Of a stretch of 64,000 nucleotides of DNA, positions 34,745 through 43,494 are shown piece after piece. The notes under the pieces were generated by a model. It made no database searches, was not told the origin of the DNA, and saw only the letters and a program-made list of their open reading frames with translations. A program made the position numbers and the translations under genes. Position 1 is the first letter of the stretch. The number at the start of each line of letters is the position of its first letter. The DNA is taken from positions 62,001-126,000 of the forward strand of contig NZ_JAOEGB010000007.1 in the NCBI RefSeq assembly GCF_025420585.1, in the 5' to 3' direction. The DNA comes from Planotetraspora sp. A-T 1434. Lineage in GTDB: Bacteria; Actinomycetota; Actinomycetes; Streptosporangiales; Streptosporangiaceae.

Positions 34745-36982
34745 GTGACCCTGAACAACGACCACGTCGGCGTGGTCTCCCACCCACCACGCCGTGAGCG
34801 GCGATTGATGCCGCTCACGCTGGTCCTGGCGACGCTCGCCACGGTGGGCCTGACGGTGACGGTGATGCCGAGCGCCACGGCGGCCGTCCTGCCGACCGGC
34901 TGGACGACCGTGGTCAGCAAGAACAGCGGCAAGTGCGTGGACGCCCGGGCCGCGGCCTCGGCGAACGGCACCGCCGTACAGCAGTACAGCTGCAACGGCA
35001 CCGCCGCCCAGCTCTGGCAGTTGCAGGCGACGAGCGGCGGCTACTACCGCGTCAACAGCAACCTCAACGCCGCGCAGGTCTGGGACGACACCAACGTCTC
35101 CACTGCCGACGGCTCCCCCATCCAGCTCTGGACCTACAGCAGCGGTAACAACCAGCAGTGGCTGCCGGTGGAGGAGGCCGGAGGCACCTACCACTTCGTC
35201 AACCGCCACAGCGGCAAGTGTCTCGACGTGCCCGCCGCCTCGACCGCGGACAGCGTGCAGTTGCAGCAGTACACCTGCAACGGCACGGCGGCCCAGTCGT
35301 TCACCCTGGGAGCGGGTCCGACACCGACGCCCACTCCGACGTCGGGCAATCCGGACCTCGGGCCCAACGTCAGCGTCTTCGACCCGTCGATGTCCGCCTC
35401 GGCCATCCAGAGCAAGCTGAACTCGGTGTTCAGCCAGCAGGAGAGGAACGAGTTCGGCGGCAACCGCTTCGCGTTCCTGTTCAAGCCCGGCACCTACAAC
35501 GTCGACGTCAACGTCGGCTACTACACCCAGGTGCTCGGTCTAGGAGCGTCGCCCGACAATGTGACCATCAACGGCGGAGTGCACGCCGAGGCCGACTGGG
35601 ACAACGGCAACGCCACCCGGAACTTCTGGCGCGGCGCCGAGAACCTTTCGGTGAACCCGCCGGGCGGCACGGACCGGTGGGCGGTCTCCCAGGCCTCGCC
35701 GTACCGCCGCATGCACGTCCGCGGCGACCTCCAGCTCGACGACGGGGGCTGGTCCAGCGGCGGCTGGATCTCCGACTCGAAGATCGACGGCCAGGTGCGG
35801 TCGGGCACGCAGCAGCAGTGGATCTCCCGGAACTCCCAGTTCGGCAGTTGGGCCGGCTACAACTGGAACATGGTCTTCGTCGGCGTGAACGGCGCGCCCG
35901 CGACCAGCTTCCCCGACCCGCCGTACACCACTGTGGGGACGACGCCGGTCGTCCGGGAGAAGCCGTTCCTCTACGTCGACCAGGCGGGCGCCTACCAGGT
36001 GTTCGTACCGGCGCTGCGGACGAACTCGCAGGCCACCACCTGGGTGGGCAGCACTCCGGCCGGGTCGTCGATCCCAATCGACCAGTTCTTCATCGCCAAG
36101 CCGGGCAACACCGCCGCCGACATCAACGCGGCGCTCAGCCAGGGCAAGAACCTGCTGTTCACCCCAGGCATCTACCACGTCAACGACACCATCAGGGTGA
36201 ACCGTCCCGACACGGTCGTGCTCGGCATCGGCCTGGCCACGATCATGCCGGACAACGGCGTCACCGCGATGTCCGTCGCCGACGTCGACGGAGTGAAGAT
36301 CGCGGGCCTGCTCATCGACGCCGGCCCGACGAACTCGTCGCTGCTCATGCAGGTCGGCCCGGCCGGCTCGACCGCGAACCACACGGCCGACCCGATCTCC
36401 TTGCACGACGTGTTCTTCCGCATCGGCGGCGCGGCGGTCGGAAAGGCGACCACCAGCCTCGTGATCAACAGCAACAACGTCATCGGCGACCACATGTGGC
36501 TCTGGCGCGGCGACCACAGCTACGGCGTCGGGTGGAACAGCAACACCGCGGACACCGGCCTCATCGTCAACGGCAACGACGCCACGATGTACGGCCTGTT
36601 CGTCGAGCACTACCAGAAGTACGAAGTCATCTGGAACGGCAACGGCGGCCGGACGTACTTCTTCCAGAACGAGTTCCCCTACGACCCGCCGGACCAGGCC
36701 TCCTGGATGAACGGGAGCACCCGCGGCTACGCCGCCTACAAGGTGGCCAACTCCGTCACCACCCATGAGGCATGGGGCCTCGGCAGCTACTGCTACTTCA
36801 ACGTGAACCCCAGCGTCGTCGCAGAGCGGTCGTTCGAGGTGCCGAACACGCCCGGCGTGAAGTTCCACAGCATGGTGGCGGTGTCCCTTGGCGGCAAGGG
36901 AACCATCAACCGGATCATCAACAACACCGGCGGCCCGGTCAACGCCTCCAACTCGACGGTGAAGGTGTCCAACTACCCGTAA
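34745..36982 (+). CDS. Secreted ricin-B-lectin / right-handed beta-helix protein (GH55-like), probable glucan-active
   Basis: 745 residues. A signal-like hydrophobic stretch near residues 22-45 ends PSATAA. Residues 48-190 are a ricin B lectin (CBM13-like) module with Q-x-W-type repeats (SGKCVDARAAASANGTAVQQ, SGKCLDVPAASTADSVQLQQ). After a [10 protein letters not shown] linker comes a large beta-helix domain (FAFLFKPGTYNVDVNVGYYT, GYYTQVLGLGASPDNVTING, REKPFLYVDQAGAYQVFVPA). Similar proteins carry misleading 'adenylyl cyclase' or 'coagulation factor 5/8' labels; the fold resembles GH55 exo-beta-1,3-glucanases and pectate-lyase-like enzymes. GTG 34745 is preceded by GAGGAGGG. Activity on beta-glucan is inferred from neighbours. 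Confidence 0.8.
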   Translation: MTLNNDHVGVVSHPPRRERRLMPLTLVLATLATVGLTVTVMPSATAAVLPTGWTTVVSKNSGKCVDARAAASANGTAVQQYSCNGTAAQLWQLQATSGGYYRVNSNLNAAQVWDDTNVSTADGSPIQLWTYSSGNNQQWLPVEEAGGTYHFVNRHSGKCLDVPAASTADSVQLQQYTCNGTAAQSFTLGAGPTPTPTPTSGNPDLGPNVSVFDPSMSASAIQSKLNSVFSQQERNEFGGNRFAFLFKPGTYNVDVNVGYYTQVLGLGASPDNVTINGGVHAEADWDNGNATRNFWRGAENLSVNPPGGTDRWAVSQASPYRRMHVRGDLQLDDGGWSSGGWISDSKIDGQVRSGTQQQWISRNSQFGSWAGYNWNMVFVGVNGAPATSFPDPPYTTVGTTPVVREKPFLYVDQAGAYQVFVPALRTNSQATTWVGSTPAGSSIPIDQFFIAKPGNTAADINAALSQGKNLLFTPGIYHVNDTIRVNRPDTVVLGIGLATIMPDNGVTAMSVADVDGVKIAGLLIDAGPTNSSLLMQVGPAGSTANHTADPISLHDVFFRIGGAAVGKATTSLVINSNNVIGDHMWLWRGDHSYGVGWNSNTADTGLIVNGNDATMYGLFVEHYQKYEVIWNGNGGRTYFFQNEFPYDPPDQASWMNGSTRGYAAYKVANSVTTHEAWGLGSYCYFNVNPSVVAERSFEVPNTPGVKFHSMVAVSLGGKGTINRIINNTGGPVNASNSTVKVSNYP

Positions 36983-37010
36983 AGATCGCGGAAGTAGGCT
37001 TCACGCAGAG

Positions 37011-37039
37011 TCGGCCCCGCTGGTAATCAGCGGGGCCGA
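37011..37039 (+). terminator. Terminator of the lectin/beta-helix gene
   Basis: Perfect 12-bp stem TCGGCCCCGCTG / CAGCGGGGCCGA (37011-37022 / 37028-37039) with a 5-nt loop, 29 bp after the stop. Confidence 0.8.
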
Positions 37040-37118
37040 TTCGCGCTTCCTCACCGGTGCCGATCAGCGTCACGCTCCGGACGCCGGGCTCGTGAGCCTG
37101 TGGCCGCGCGCGGCGAAG

Positions 37119-37151
37119 CCGCGGCGCCGTCGCGTCCTGACGGCGCCGCGG
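37119..37151 (-). terminator. Terminator of the GH16 gene
   Basis: Perfect 13-bp stem CCGCGGCGCCGTC / GACGGCGCCGCGG (37119-37131 / 37139-37151) with a 7-nt loop, 16 bp beyond the GH16 stop on the minus strand. It stands back to back with the plus-strand terminator. Confidence 0.75.
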
Positions 37152-37167
37152 CAGCTTCGGTGCTCGG

Positions 37168-38406
37168 CTAGTTGATCGTCCACTTCTGGTTGGCGCCGCC
37201 GGAGCAGTCCCAGATCTGCAGGGGCGTGCCGTCGGCCGAGCTCACGTTGGTGGCGTCCAGGCACTTGCCGAGCGCGCGGAGTGTGCCGTCGCCGGGGGCC
37301 GTCCACTTCTGCGCCGCCGTGCCGTTGCAGTCGTAGAGCTGGACCTTCGTCCCGTTGGCGCTGTTGGCTCCCGCCACGTCCATGCACTTGCCCAGGGCCC
37401 GGAGGGTGCCGTCCGAGCCGACGGTCCACTGCTGGGCGGCGGTGCCGTTACAGGTCCAGAGCTGGACCTGGGTGCCGTTGACGGAATTCGCGCCCGCGAC
37501 GTCCACGCACTTCCCGCCGTAGCCGGTGATCTTCTTCGCGGTGCCGCCGCCTCCACCTCCGGCGGTGTCGGTGACGCGCACGTAGTCGACGACGAGCTGC
37601 TGCGGGAAGACGGTGGTGGCGTCGGGGTCGCCCGGCCAGTAGCCGCCGACGGCGAGGTTGAGGATGACGAAGAACGGGTGGTTGTAGACCCACGTCCTGC
37701 CGCCCAGGTCGGCGGGCGTGCGGGTCTGGTAGGCGACGCCGTCCACGGACCAGGTGATGGTGTTGGGCGACCAGTCGATGGCGAAGGTGTGGAAGCCGTC
37801 GGCGAACTTCTGACCCCCCGGCAGGGTGTAGGGGGCGCCGATGCCTCCGGAGCCGAAGTAGCCGGGGCCGTGCAGGGTGCCGTGGACCGTGCTCGGCTCG
37901 AAGCCGACGTTCTCCATGATGTCGATCTCGCCGCTGTCCGGCCACTGAACGTCGCCGATGTTGCTGCCTAGCATCCAGAAGGCCGGCCACATGCCCTGGC
38001 CGCGCGGGATCTTCATGCGGGCCTCGAAGCGGCCGTAGGCCTGTGTGAACCTGCCTGCCGTGTTCAGCCGGGCCGAGGTGTACTGGCAGCTGCCGTACCA
38101 GCAGTTGTAACCCGCGGGGTTCTCCCGGCGTGCGGTGATCACCAGGTTGCCCTGGCCGTCGAGGGAGGCGTTCCTGGTGCTGTTGGTGTAGTACTGCCGC
38201 TCGTGGTTGTTGACGTTGTCGCCTGTCTCCAGCTGCCACTTGCCGCCGTCGACGGCGCTACCGGCGGGCCCGGTGAAGTCGTCGAAGAAGGTGACGGTGG
38301 CGGCGGAAGCGGGCGCCGGGGTCAGCGTGCCGTACGTCGAGACGATCGTGACGGCCGCCAGGAGCGCGAGGCCGCGCCGGCGGATCCCGGGCAGGCTGAT
38401 TGACAT
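37168..38406 (-). CDS. Secreted GH16 endo-beta-1,3-glucanase with C-terminal ricin B lectin
   Basis: 412 residues. Signal peptide 1-35 (RRRGLALLAAVTIVST, ending PASAA). GH16 domain about 37-280 with the catalytic motif SGEIDIMENVG (nucleophile and acid/base Glu) and WPAFWMLG; the motif with Met is the laminarinase type. A Gly-rich linker leads to a ricin-type lectin (residues 290-412) of three repeats, each with a GKCxDxAGANS start and a Q-x-W end. Secreted; should cut beta-1,3-glucan. The lectin is almost the same as that of the GH30 enzyme 2.6 kb away. Confidence 0.93.
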   Translation of the reverse strand: MSISLPGIRRRGLALLAAVTIVSTYGTLTPAPASAATVTFFDDFTGPAGSAVDGGKWQLETGDNVNNHERQYYTNSTRNASLDGQGNLVITARRENPAGYNCWYGSCQYTSARLNTAGRFTQAYGRFEARMKIPRGQGMWPAFWMLGSNIGDVQWPDSGEIDIMENVGFEPSTVHGTLHGPGYFGSGGIGAPYTLPGGQKFADGFHTFAIDWSPNTITWSVDGVAYQTRTPADLGGRTWVYNHPFFVILNLAVGGYWPGDPDATTVFPQQLVVDYVRVTDTAGGGGGGTAKKITGYGGKCVDVAGANSVNGTQVQLWTCNGTAAQQWTVGSDGTLRALGKCMDVAGANSANGTKVQLYDCNGTAAQKWTAPGDGTLRALGKCLDATNVSSADGTPLQIWDCSGGANQKWTIN

Positions 38407-38661
38407 GTGCCGGCTCCTTTCGGGGGTGAGCGGAGCGATGAGCCACTGGGCGCGCGAAAGCCGGGAGCGTCGCCAGGACCGGGCGGGCAGGCTCCACCCC
38501 TGGCGAGGACGCCGCTCCAGTGGTGTAAGGGAGGGACCCGCGACTAGCGAGGAATGGTCGACCCGGACCCTTTTACGCCACTTAGTTAATGCTATGAATT
38601 GAACCGTGATGGATCACAATGGGTCAAGAGGCTGGCGGGGACACGACGGAGAGCGCGGCAC

Positions 38662-39969
38662 ATGGCGATGAGGCGAGCGACGGCCCGCGACGTGCGCCGG
38701 GCCAACCGGTCCGTCGTGCTCACCAAGATCTACTCGGAGGGGCCGCTGAGCCGTCACGACCTGACCCGGTTGACGGCGCTGTCCCAGGCCAGCGTGAGCA
38801 CTCTGGTGGCCGAACTGCTGGAGGAGGGGCTGGTCGAGGAGGCCGGGCTGGTCGAGTCCGACGGAGGCCGCCCGCGCACGCTGCTCCGGGTGTCCCCGGC
38901 GTACGGTCATGTCATCGGCGTCGATGTCGGCGAGACGCGCATCCAGGTCGAGCTGTTCGACCTGTCGATGACCGCGCTGGCCAAGACCGACCGCCCGATC
39001 GAGCCGGGCAGGATGGATCCGTCCGAGGTCGTCGGCCACGTGCTCGACGGCATCGGCTCGGTGACCGGCCAGGCGGGCGTCACCGAGTCGGCGCTGCTCG
39101 GCGTCGGCATGGCCGTCTCCGGCGTGGTCGACCAGGGTGACGACGGGCTCGTCCACGCGCAGACGCTCGGATGGGACGGCGTGCCGCTCCGGGCCATGCT
39201 GCGCGCCGGCACCTCAGTGCCCATCCACATCGACAACGGGGCCAAGACCCTGGGCCAGGCCGAGATGTGGTTCGGCGCGGGCCGGGGCGCTCAGCACGCG
39301 GTGATCGCGCTGGTCGGCTCGGGCGTCGGGGCGGCCGTCGTCGCCGGCGGGATGAGCTATCGCGGCGCGCGGAGCAGCGCGGGCGAATGGGGCCACACGA
39401 CGCTCGTCTTCGGCGGGCGGCTGTGCCGGTGCGGCGCCCGCGGGTGCCTGGAGGCGTACGTCGGCGCGGAAGGCGTCCTCGACCGGTTCCGGGAGGCCAA
39501 CCGCGGCCGTCCGGCGGAGGCCGCCGACGAGGAGTCGGCCATCGGAGCCCTGATGGCGGCCGCCGACGAGTCGCGGACCGCGCGGCGCGTCCTGTCGGAG
39601 ACGGTGGAGTATCTGGGCGCGGGGATAGCCTCGCTGATCAACCTGTTCAACCCCGAGCGGATCATCCTCGGGGGCTGGGCGGGGCTGGCCCTCGGGGCGC
39701 GCTGGCTGCCGGAGATCCGGGCCGCCGCGGGCGAGCACGCGCTACGGCGCCCGTTCTCCCAGGCGAAGATCGAGATGTGCCGGCTCGGCCAGGACGCGGT
39801 GGCGCTCGGCGCGGCGACGCTGCCGGTGGCCGAGCTGCTCGCCACCGGCGGGACGGCGCGATCGGCCTCCACGACCCCCCTAAGCACCCTGAGCCCGGTG
39901 AGTCCAGCGAGCCCCCTGAGTCCGGTGAGCCCGGTGCGGCCCCTGGCGGGACCGCACCGGGCCGGGTGA
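38662..39969 (+). CDS. ROK-family transcriptional regulator (beta-glucan locus)
   Basis: 435 residues. Winged helix at 10-70 (SRHDLTRLTALSQASVSTLV), then ROK domain: VIGVDVGETRIQVELFDLSM, IDNGAKTLGQAEMWFGAGRG, SAGEWGHTTLVFGG and the zinc site CRCGARGCLEAYVGAEGVL. The C-terminus ends in a Ser-Pro-rich tail of SPVSP/SPLSP-like repeats. The ATG at 38662 is chosen because the frame before it has no coding character. It diverges from the GH16 gene and converges with GH30, 5 bp apart. Likely regulates one or both; an AT-rich stretch at 38570-38610 is a candidate operator region. Confidence 0.88.
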   Translation: MAMRRATARDVRRANRSVVLTKIYSEGPLSRHDLTRLTALSQASVSTLVAELLEEGLVEEAGLVESDGGRPRTLLRVSPAYGHVIGVDVGETRIQVELFDLSMTALAKTDRPIEPGRMDPSEVVGHVLDGIGSVTGQAGVTESALLGVGMAVSGVVDQGDDGLVHAQTLGWDGVPLRAMLRAGTSVPIHIDNGAKTLGQAEMWFGAGRGAQHAVIALVGSGVGAAVVAGGMSYRGARSSAGEWGHTTLVFGGRLCRCGARGCLEAYVGAEGVLDRFREANRGRPAEAADEESAIGALMAAADESRTARRVLSETVEYLGAGIASLINLFNPERIILGGWAGLALGARWLPEIRAAAGEHALRRPFSQAKIEMCRLGQDAVALGAATLPVAELLATGGTARSASTTPLSTLSPVSPASPLSPVSPVRPLAGPHRAG

Positions 39970-39974
39970 GCGCT

Positions 39975-41819
39975 CTAGACGGTCCACCTCTGGTTGGCTC
40001 CGCCCGAGCAGTCCCAGATCTGCAGGGGCGTGCCGTCCGCGGAGCTCACACCCGTGGCGTCCAGGCACTTGCCGAGCGCCCGGATGGTGCCGTCGGCGCC
40101 GACGGTCCAGGTCTGCGCCGCCGTCCCGTTGCAGTCGTAGATCTGCACCTTGGTCCCGTTGGCGCTCGACCCGCCGGCCACGTCGAGGCACTTGCCGAGC
40201 GCGCGGATCGTGCCGTCGGCGCCGACGGTCCACTGCTGGGCCGCCGTGCCGTTGCACGTCCAGAGCTGGACCTGGGTGCCGTTGGCGGAGCCGGCGCCCG
40301 CCACGTCCACGCACTTGCCGCCGTAGCCGGTGATGGCCGTGGCGCCGCCTCCGCCGCCGGACTGCGTCCCCGCCCAGGTGAAGGTCGCGGACGTCTTGGT
40401 CGGCAGTGTGTAGGTGAACGACTGGCCGCCCCAGTTCACCTTGACCGACTGCGGGCCGCCGGTGTTGTTGTACGCGATGAGGGCCTTGCTCCCGTCGGGG
40501 TTCTTCCACGCGACGTTCGGCACCGAGGAGTTCGCCGTGGAGTCGATGCGGTACGCCCCGGGCTTCACGAACTTGGTGAGGTGGCCCATCGTGTAGTACT
40601 CGATCGTGTAGTCGACCTGGCCGTGCCTCGCGTCGCCGTTGTGCACGGTGATCAGGCCGGTGCACTTGTCGCAGCCGCCGGCGTGCGGGCCGTAGTTCTG
40701 GTCCACGGCGAGGCTCCACTTGACCCAGCTGCGGTCCCAGTTGCGGGTGTAGTCGACCAGGTTGAGCATGTCCTCCGTCTGCTGGTTGGCGATCCACGTG
40801 CCGCCGGAGTGCTCGGTCATGTAGTGGTTGATCGACGGGTACTGGTTGTGCACGGTGGTCTGCAGGTTCACGTCGCCGCCGTACCCGTGCCACGCGATCC
40901 CGCCGAACAGCGGGTCGCTCCGGATGGCGGAGTCGGACAGCGGCACCGAGCCGAAGTCGTTGTAGTCGCCCCAGTTCCAGTCGAGGACGAGGGTCTTCGC
41001 CGTGATGCCGGCGTCGCGGAAGGCCGGCCAGAGGTTGTTCTTCATGAAGTAGGCCAGGCCCGAGCCGTTCCAGTTCATGGAGGCGTAGGTCGTGCCGGGG
41101 CCGCAGCAGTTGGGCTCGTTGGACACCGACACGTAGTCGGTCTTGACTCCTTGCGCCTGGTAGGCCTGGACGTACTTCACGAAGTACTGCGCGTACATCG
41201 GGTAGTACTCGGACTTGAGCCAGCCCTGGTTGACGAAGCTGTTGTTGTCCTTCATCCAGGCGGGGGCGCTCCAGGGCACCGCCATGACCTTCAGGTTCGT
41301 GTTGAGCGCCTTCGCCTGCTTGGTCAGCGGGAGCACGTCGGCGAGGTCGTGCGCGATCGAGAAGTCGCCCAGGTCGCAGCACGTGTCGTCGTAGGAGTAG
41401 TTGTACCGGGCGAGGTCCGAGGCGCCCATCGGGTTGCGCAGGAACGCCAGTCCAATGCCGTCGACCGGGTCGAACAGCTTCCGCATGACGGCGTCGCGTG
41501 CCGTCGGGGTGAGCGCGCCGCTGCTGTTCATCAGCCAGGCGGCGGTGTCGGTGAACGACGCGCCGCCCCCTTCGAACTGCTGGTACGTGGTGTTCTCGTT
41601 GACGGTGACCGTCTGGTTGCCCGCCGGGCTGCTCGCCGCGAACGCGATGGGCGTCTGCGGCTGCAACCCGCGGGTGACGACCCGGCCGCCGGAGTCGGAC
41701 GTGGTGGTCAGCCAGATGTTGACGGCCTCGCCCGCGGCCTGCGCCGCGGGGGCCTGGACGACGCCGAGTCCGGCGCCCGCGAGAAGCAGGGCGCCGGCCA
41801 GGGCCAGCCGTGATGGCAT
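39975..41819 (-). CDS. Secreted GH30 glucanase with C-terminal ricin B lectin
   Basis: 614 residues. Signal peptide 1-28 (ALAGALLLAGAGLGVV, ending AAQAA). GH30 domain about 35-480: QQFEGGGASFTDTAAWLMNS, LKVMAVPWSAPAWMKDNNSF, acid/base Glu in VSNEPNCCGPG, nucleophile Glu in YMTEHSGGTW and a late beta-sandwich. A Gly-rich linker and a three-repeat ricin B lectin (490-614) follow. GH30 members include beta-1,6-glucanases and glucosylceramidases; a beta-1,6-glucanase fits the neighbours. Secreted. Confidence 0.9.
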   Translation of the reverse strand: MPSRLALAGALLLAGAGLGVVQAPAAQAAGEAVNIWLTTTSDSGGRVVTRGLQPQTPIAFAASSPAGNQTVTVNENTTYQQFEGGGASFTDTAAWLMNSSGALTPTARDAVMRKLFDPVDGIGLAFLRNPMGASDLARYNYSYDDTCCDLGDFSIAHDLADVLPLTKQAKALNTNLKVMAVPWSAPAWMKDNNSFVNQGWLKSEYYPMYAQYFVKYVQAYQAQGVKTDYVSVSNEPNCCGPGTTYASMNWNGSGLAYFMKNNLWPAFRDAGITAKTLVLDWNWGDYNDFGSVPLSDSAIRSDPLFGGIAWHGYGGDVNLQTTVHNQYPSINHYMTEHSGGTWIANQQTEDMLNLVDYTRNWDRSWVKWSLAVDQNYGPHAGGCDKCTGLITVHNGDARHGQVDYTIEYYTMGHLTKFVKPGAYRIDSTANSSVPNVAWKNPDGSKALIAYNNTGGPQSVKVNWGGQSFTYTLPTKTSATFTWAGTQSGGGGGATAITGYGGKCVDVAGAGSANGTQVQLWTCNGTAAQQWTVGADGTIRALGKCLDVAGGSSANGTKVQIYDCNGTAAQTWTVGADGTIRALGKCLDATGVSSADGTPLQIWDCSGGANQRWTV

Positions 41820-42140
41820 GGGGGGTCTCCCTTGTTGGGGGGCACAGGGGAGCGGTTACGGCCTCGGTCCGGAGAGCGCATGGCTGCGCCGACCGGTCCC
41901 GCCTCGCAGGCGAACCCGCCGTATATCTCCGCCCGTACGGCCCTGCCCGGCGACGCACATGGCGGCGATGCAGTGGTAACACGTCTGTAAAGGACGCGCA
42001 ACAGGCGAAGCCCCGGGAAACGAGTCGGTAACGCAACCTTGACGCAGGTCAGACTTCGGCTCTTGAATCTCAAATCGAAATAAGTATCAAAGTTGGGCAC
42101 GCCGGGGTGGCACCCAACACTTCCACGGAAGGTGGAGTTG
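41820..42140. promoter_or_regulatory. 321-bp divergent control region between GH30 and the sugar ABC operon
   Basis: No gene with coding character is visible. Its right half is unusually AT-rich. On the plus strand TTGAAT (42063-42068), a 16-bp spacer and TATCAA (42085-42090) form a possible promoter for the ABC operon. TTGACG (about 42039) with a nearby CAGGTCAGA is a second candidate. A ROK operator is expected here, but I cannot delimit one with confidence. Confidence 0.4.
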
Positions 42141-43424
42141 ATGCGCAGAGGGCACCGACTGGGCGCTGCCGCCCTGGCCGTCACCGCGATGCTCGCCGCG
42201 CTCGCGGCGTGCGGGAGCGGCGGCTCCGGCAACGGAGGCGGCGGAAGCCAGGGCAAGACCAAGATCGTGATCGGCACGTTCGGAGAGTTCGGCTACGAGC
42301 CTCTCTACGCCGAGTATGAGAAGCTCCACCCCGATATCGACATCGTGGCCCGGGTCACCAAGGCCGAGGACCACCACAAGAACCTGGCGGCGCATCTCGC
42401 CACGAACCAGGGCTCGGCCGACATCGAGGCGATCGAGGAAGGCTGGATCGGCCAGTTCAAGGCCCAGCCCGACAAGTTCGTCAACCTGCTCGACCTGGGC
42501 GCGGGCGACCTCAAGTCCCAGTGGCCCGAATGGAAGTGGCAGACGTCGGTCTCCAAGGACGGCAAGCAGATCGGGCTCGGCACCGACGTCGGCGGCATGG
42601 CGATGTGCTACCGCACCGACCTGTTCAAGAAGGCCGGCCTCCCCACGGACCGCGACCAGGTCTCCGCGCTCTGGAATGACTGGGACAGCTACATCGCCAC
42701 CGGCAAGAAGTTCGCCGCGGCGAAGGTCCCCGGCGCGGCGTTCTTCGACGGCCCGACCGTGATGTACCGGGCGATCCTCGGCCAGGCGGACGTCGGTCTC
42801 TACGACACCAGTGACAACGTCGTCGTCGAGAGCAACCCGTCCGTACGGGGGGCGTTCGACAAGACGATCGAGGCGATCAACGCGGGGCTCTCCGCGAAGA
42901 TCATCGCTTGGTCGCCGGACTGGAACGCCGGCTTCCAGAAGGGCAGCTTCGCCACCATCGCCTGCCCGGCGTGGATGCTGGCCCAGATCCAGGACCTGGC
43001 GAAGGACTCCGCCGGCAAGTGGGACGTCGCCAAGATCCCCGGCGGCACCGGCAACTGGGGCGGCTCCTTCCTGACCATCCCCAAGCAGAGCAAGCACCAG
43101 AAGGAGGCCTTCGCCCTGGCCAAGTGGCTGACCAGCCCCGAACAGCAGGCCAAGGTCTTCCGCGGCGCGGGCCTGTTCCCCTCGACCCTCACGCTGTACA
43201 AGGACCCGGTCATCACGGACTTCAAGAGCCCGTTCTTCAACAACGCCCCGGTCGGCAAGATCTTCTCCGACTCCGTGGCGACGATGAAGCCGCAGTACCT
43301 GGGCCCGAAGGCCGGTGACATCAACACCGCCATCATCAACGGCCTCACCCGCGTCGAACAGGGCAAGCAGTCGCCCGACCAGGCATGGCAGCAGGCGGTC
43401 TCGGAGATCAAGCAGATCGTCTAG
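42141..43424 (+). CDS. Sugar ABC transporter substrate-binding lipoprotein
   Basis: Family 1 solute-binding protein, 427 residues. N-terminal signal ends in the lipobox LAALAACGSGG, so it is lipid-anchored outside the membrane. Core features: IVIGTFGEFGYEPLYAEYEK, LGTDVGGMAMCYRTDLFKKA, FLTIPKQSKHQKEAFALAKW, SPEQQAKVFRGAGLFPS. Start at 42141 with GGTGGAG upstream; the frame is open 16 codons earlier. With the two permeases and GH1 it suggests uptake of beta-glucan oligosaccharides (inference). Confidence 0.93.
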   Translation: MRRGHRLGAAALAVTAMLAALAACGSGGSGNGGGGSQGKTKIVIGTFGEFGYEPLYAEYEKLHPDIDIVARVTKAEDHHKNLAAHLATNQGSADIEAIEEGWIGQFKAQPDKFVNLLDLGAGDLKSQWPEWKWQTSVSKDGKQIGLGTDVGGMAMCYRTDLFKKAGLPTDRDQVSALWNDWDSYIATGKKFAAAKVPGAAFFDGPTVMYRAILGQADVGLYDTSDNVVVESNPSVRGAFDKTIEAINAGLSAKIIAWSPDWNAGFQKGSFATIACPAWMLAQIQDLAKDSAGKWDVAKIPGGTGNWGGSFLTIPKQSKHQKEAFALAKWLTSPEQQAKVFRGAGLFPSTLTLYKDPVITDFKSPFFNNAPVGKIFSDSVATMKPQYLGPKAGDINTAIINGLTRVEQGKQSPDQAWQQAVSEIKQIV

Positions 43425-43437
43425 CCTGCGGCATCAC

Positions 43438-43472
43438 GGCCTCGGCATCGCGTCACCGGCGATGCCGGGGCC
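43438..43472 (+). terminator. Intercistronic stem-loop between binding protein and permeases
   Basis: Arms GGCCTCGGCATCGC (43438-43451) and GGCGATGCCGGGGCC (43458-43472) pair with one mismatch around a 6-nt loop. No U-tract follows. Such stems often cause partial termination or protect the upstream mRNA, so that the binding protein outnumbers the permeases. Confidence 0.6.
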
Positions 43473-43494
43473 TGCCCCCTTGAAGGAGTTCGAC

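Noticed and set aside
39171-41813. An 880-residue plus-strand frame across ROK and GH30
   Set aside because: Low-complexity shadow of the ROK gene and antisense to GH30.
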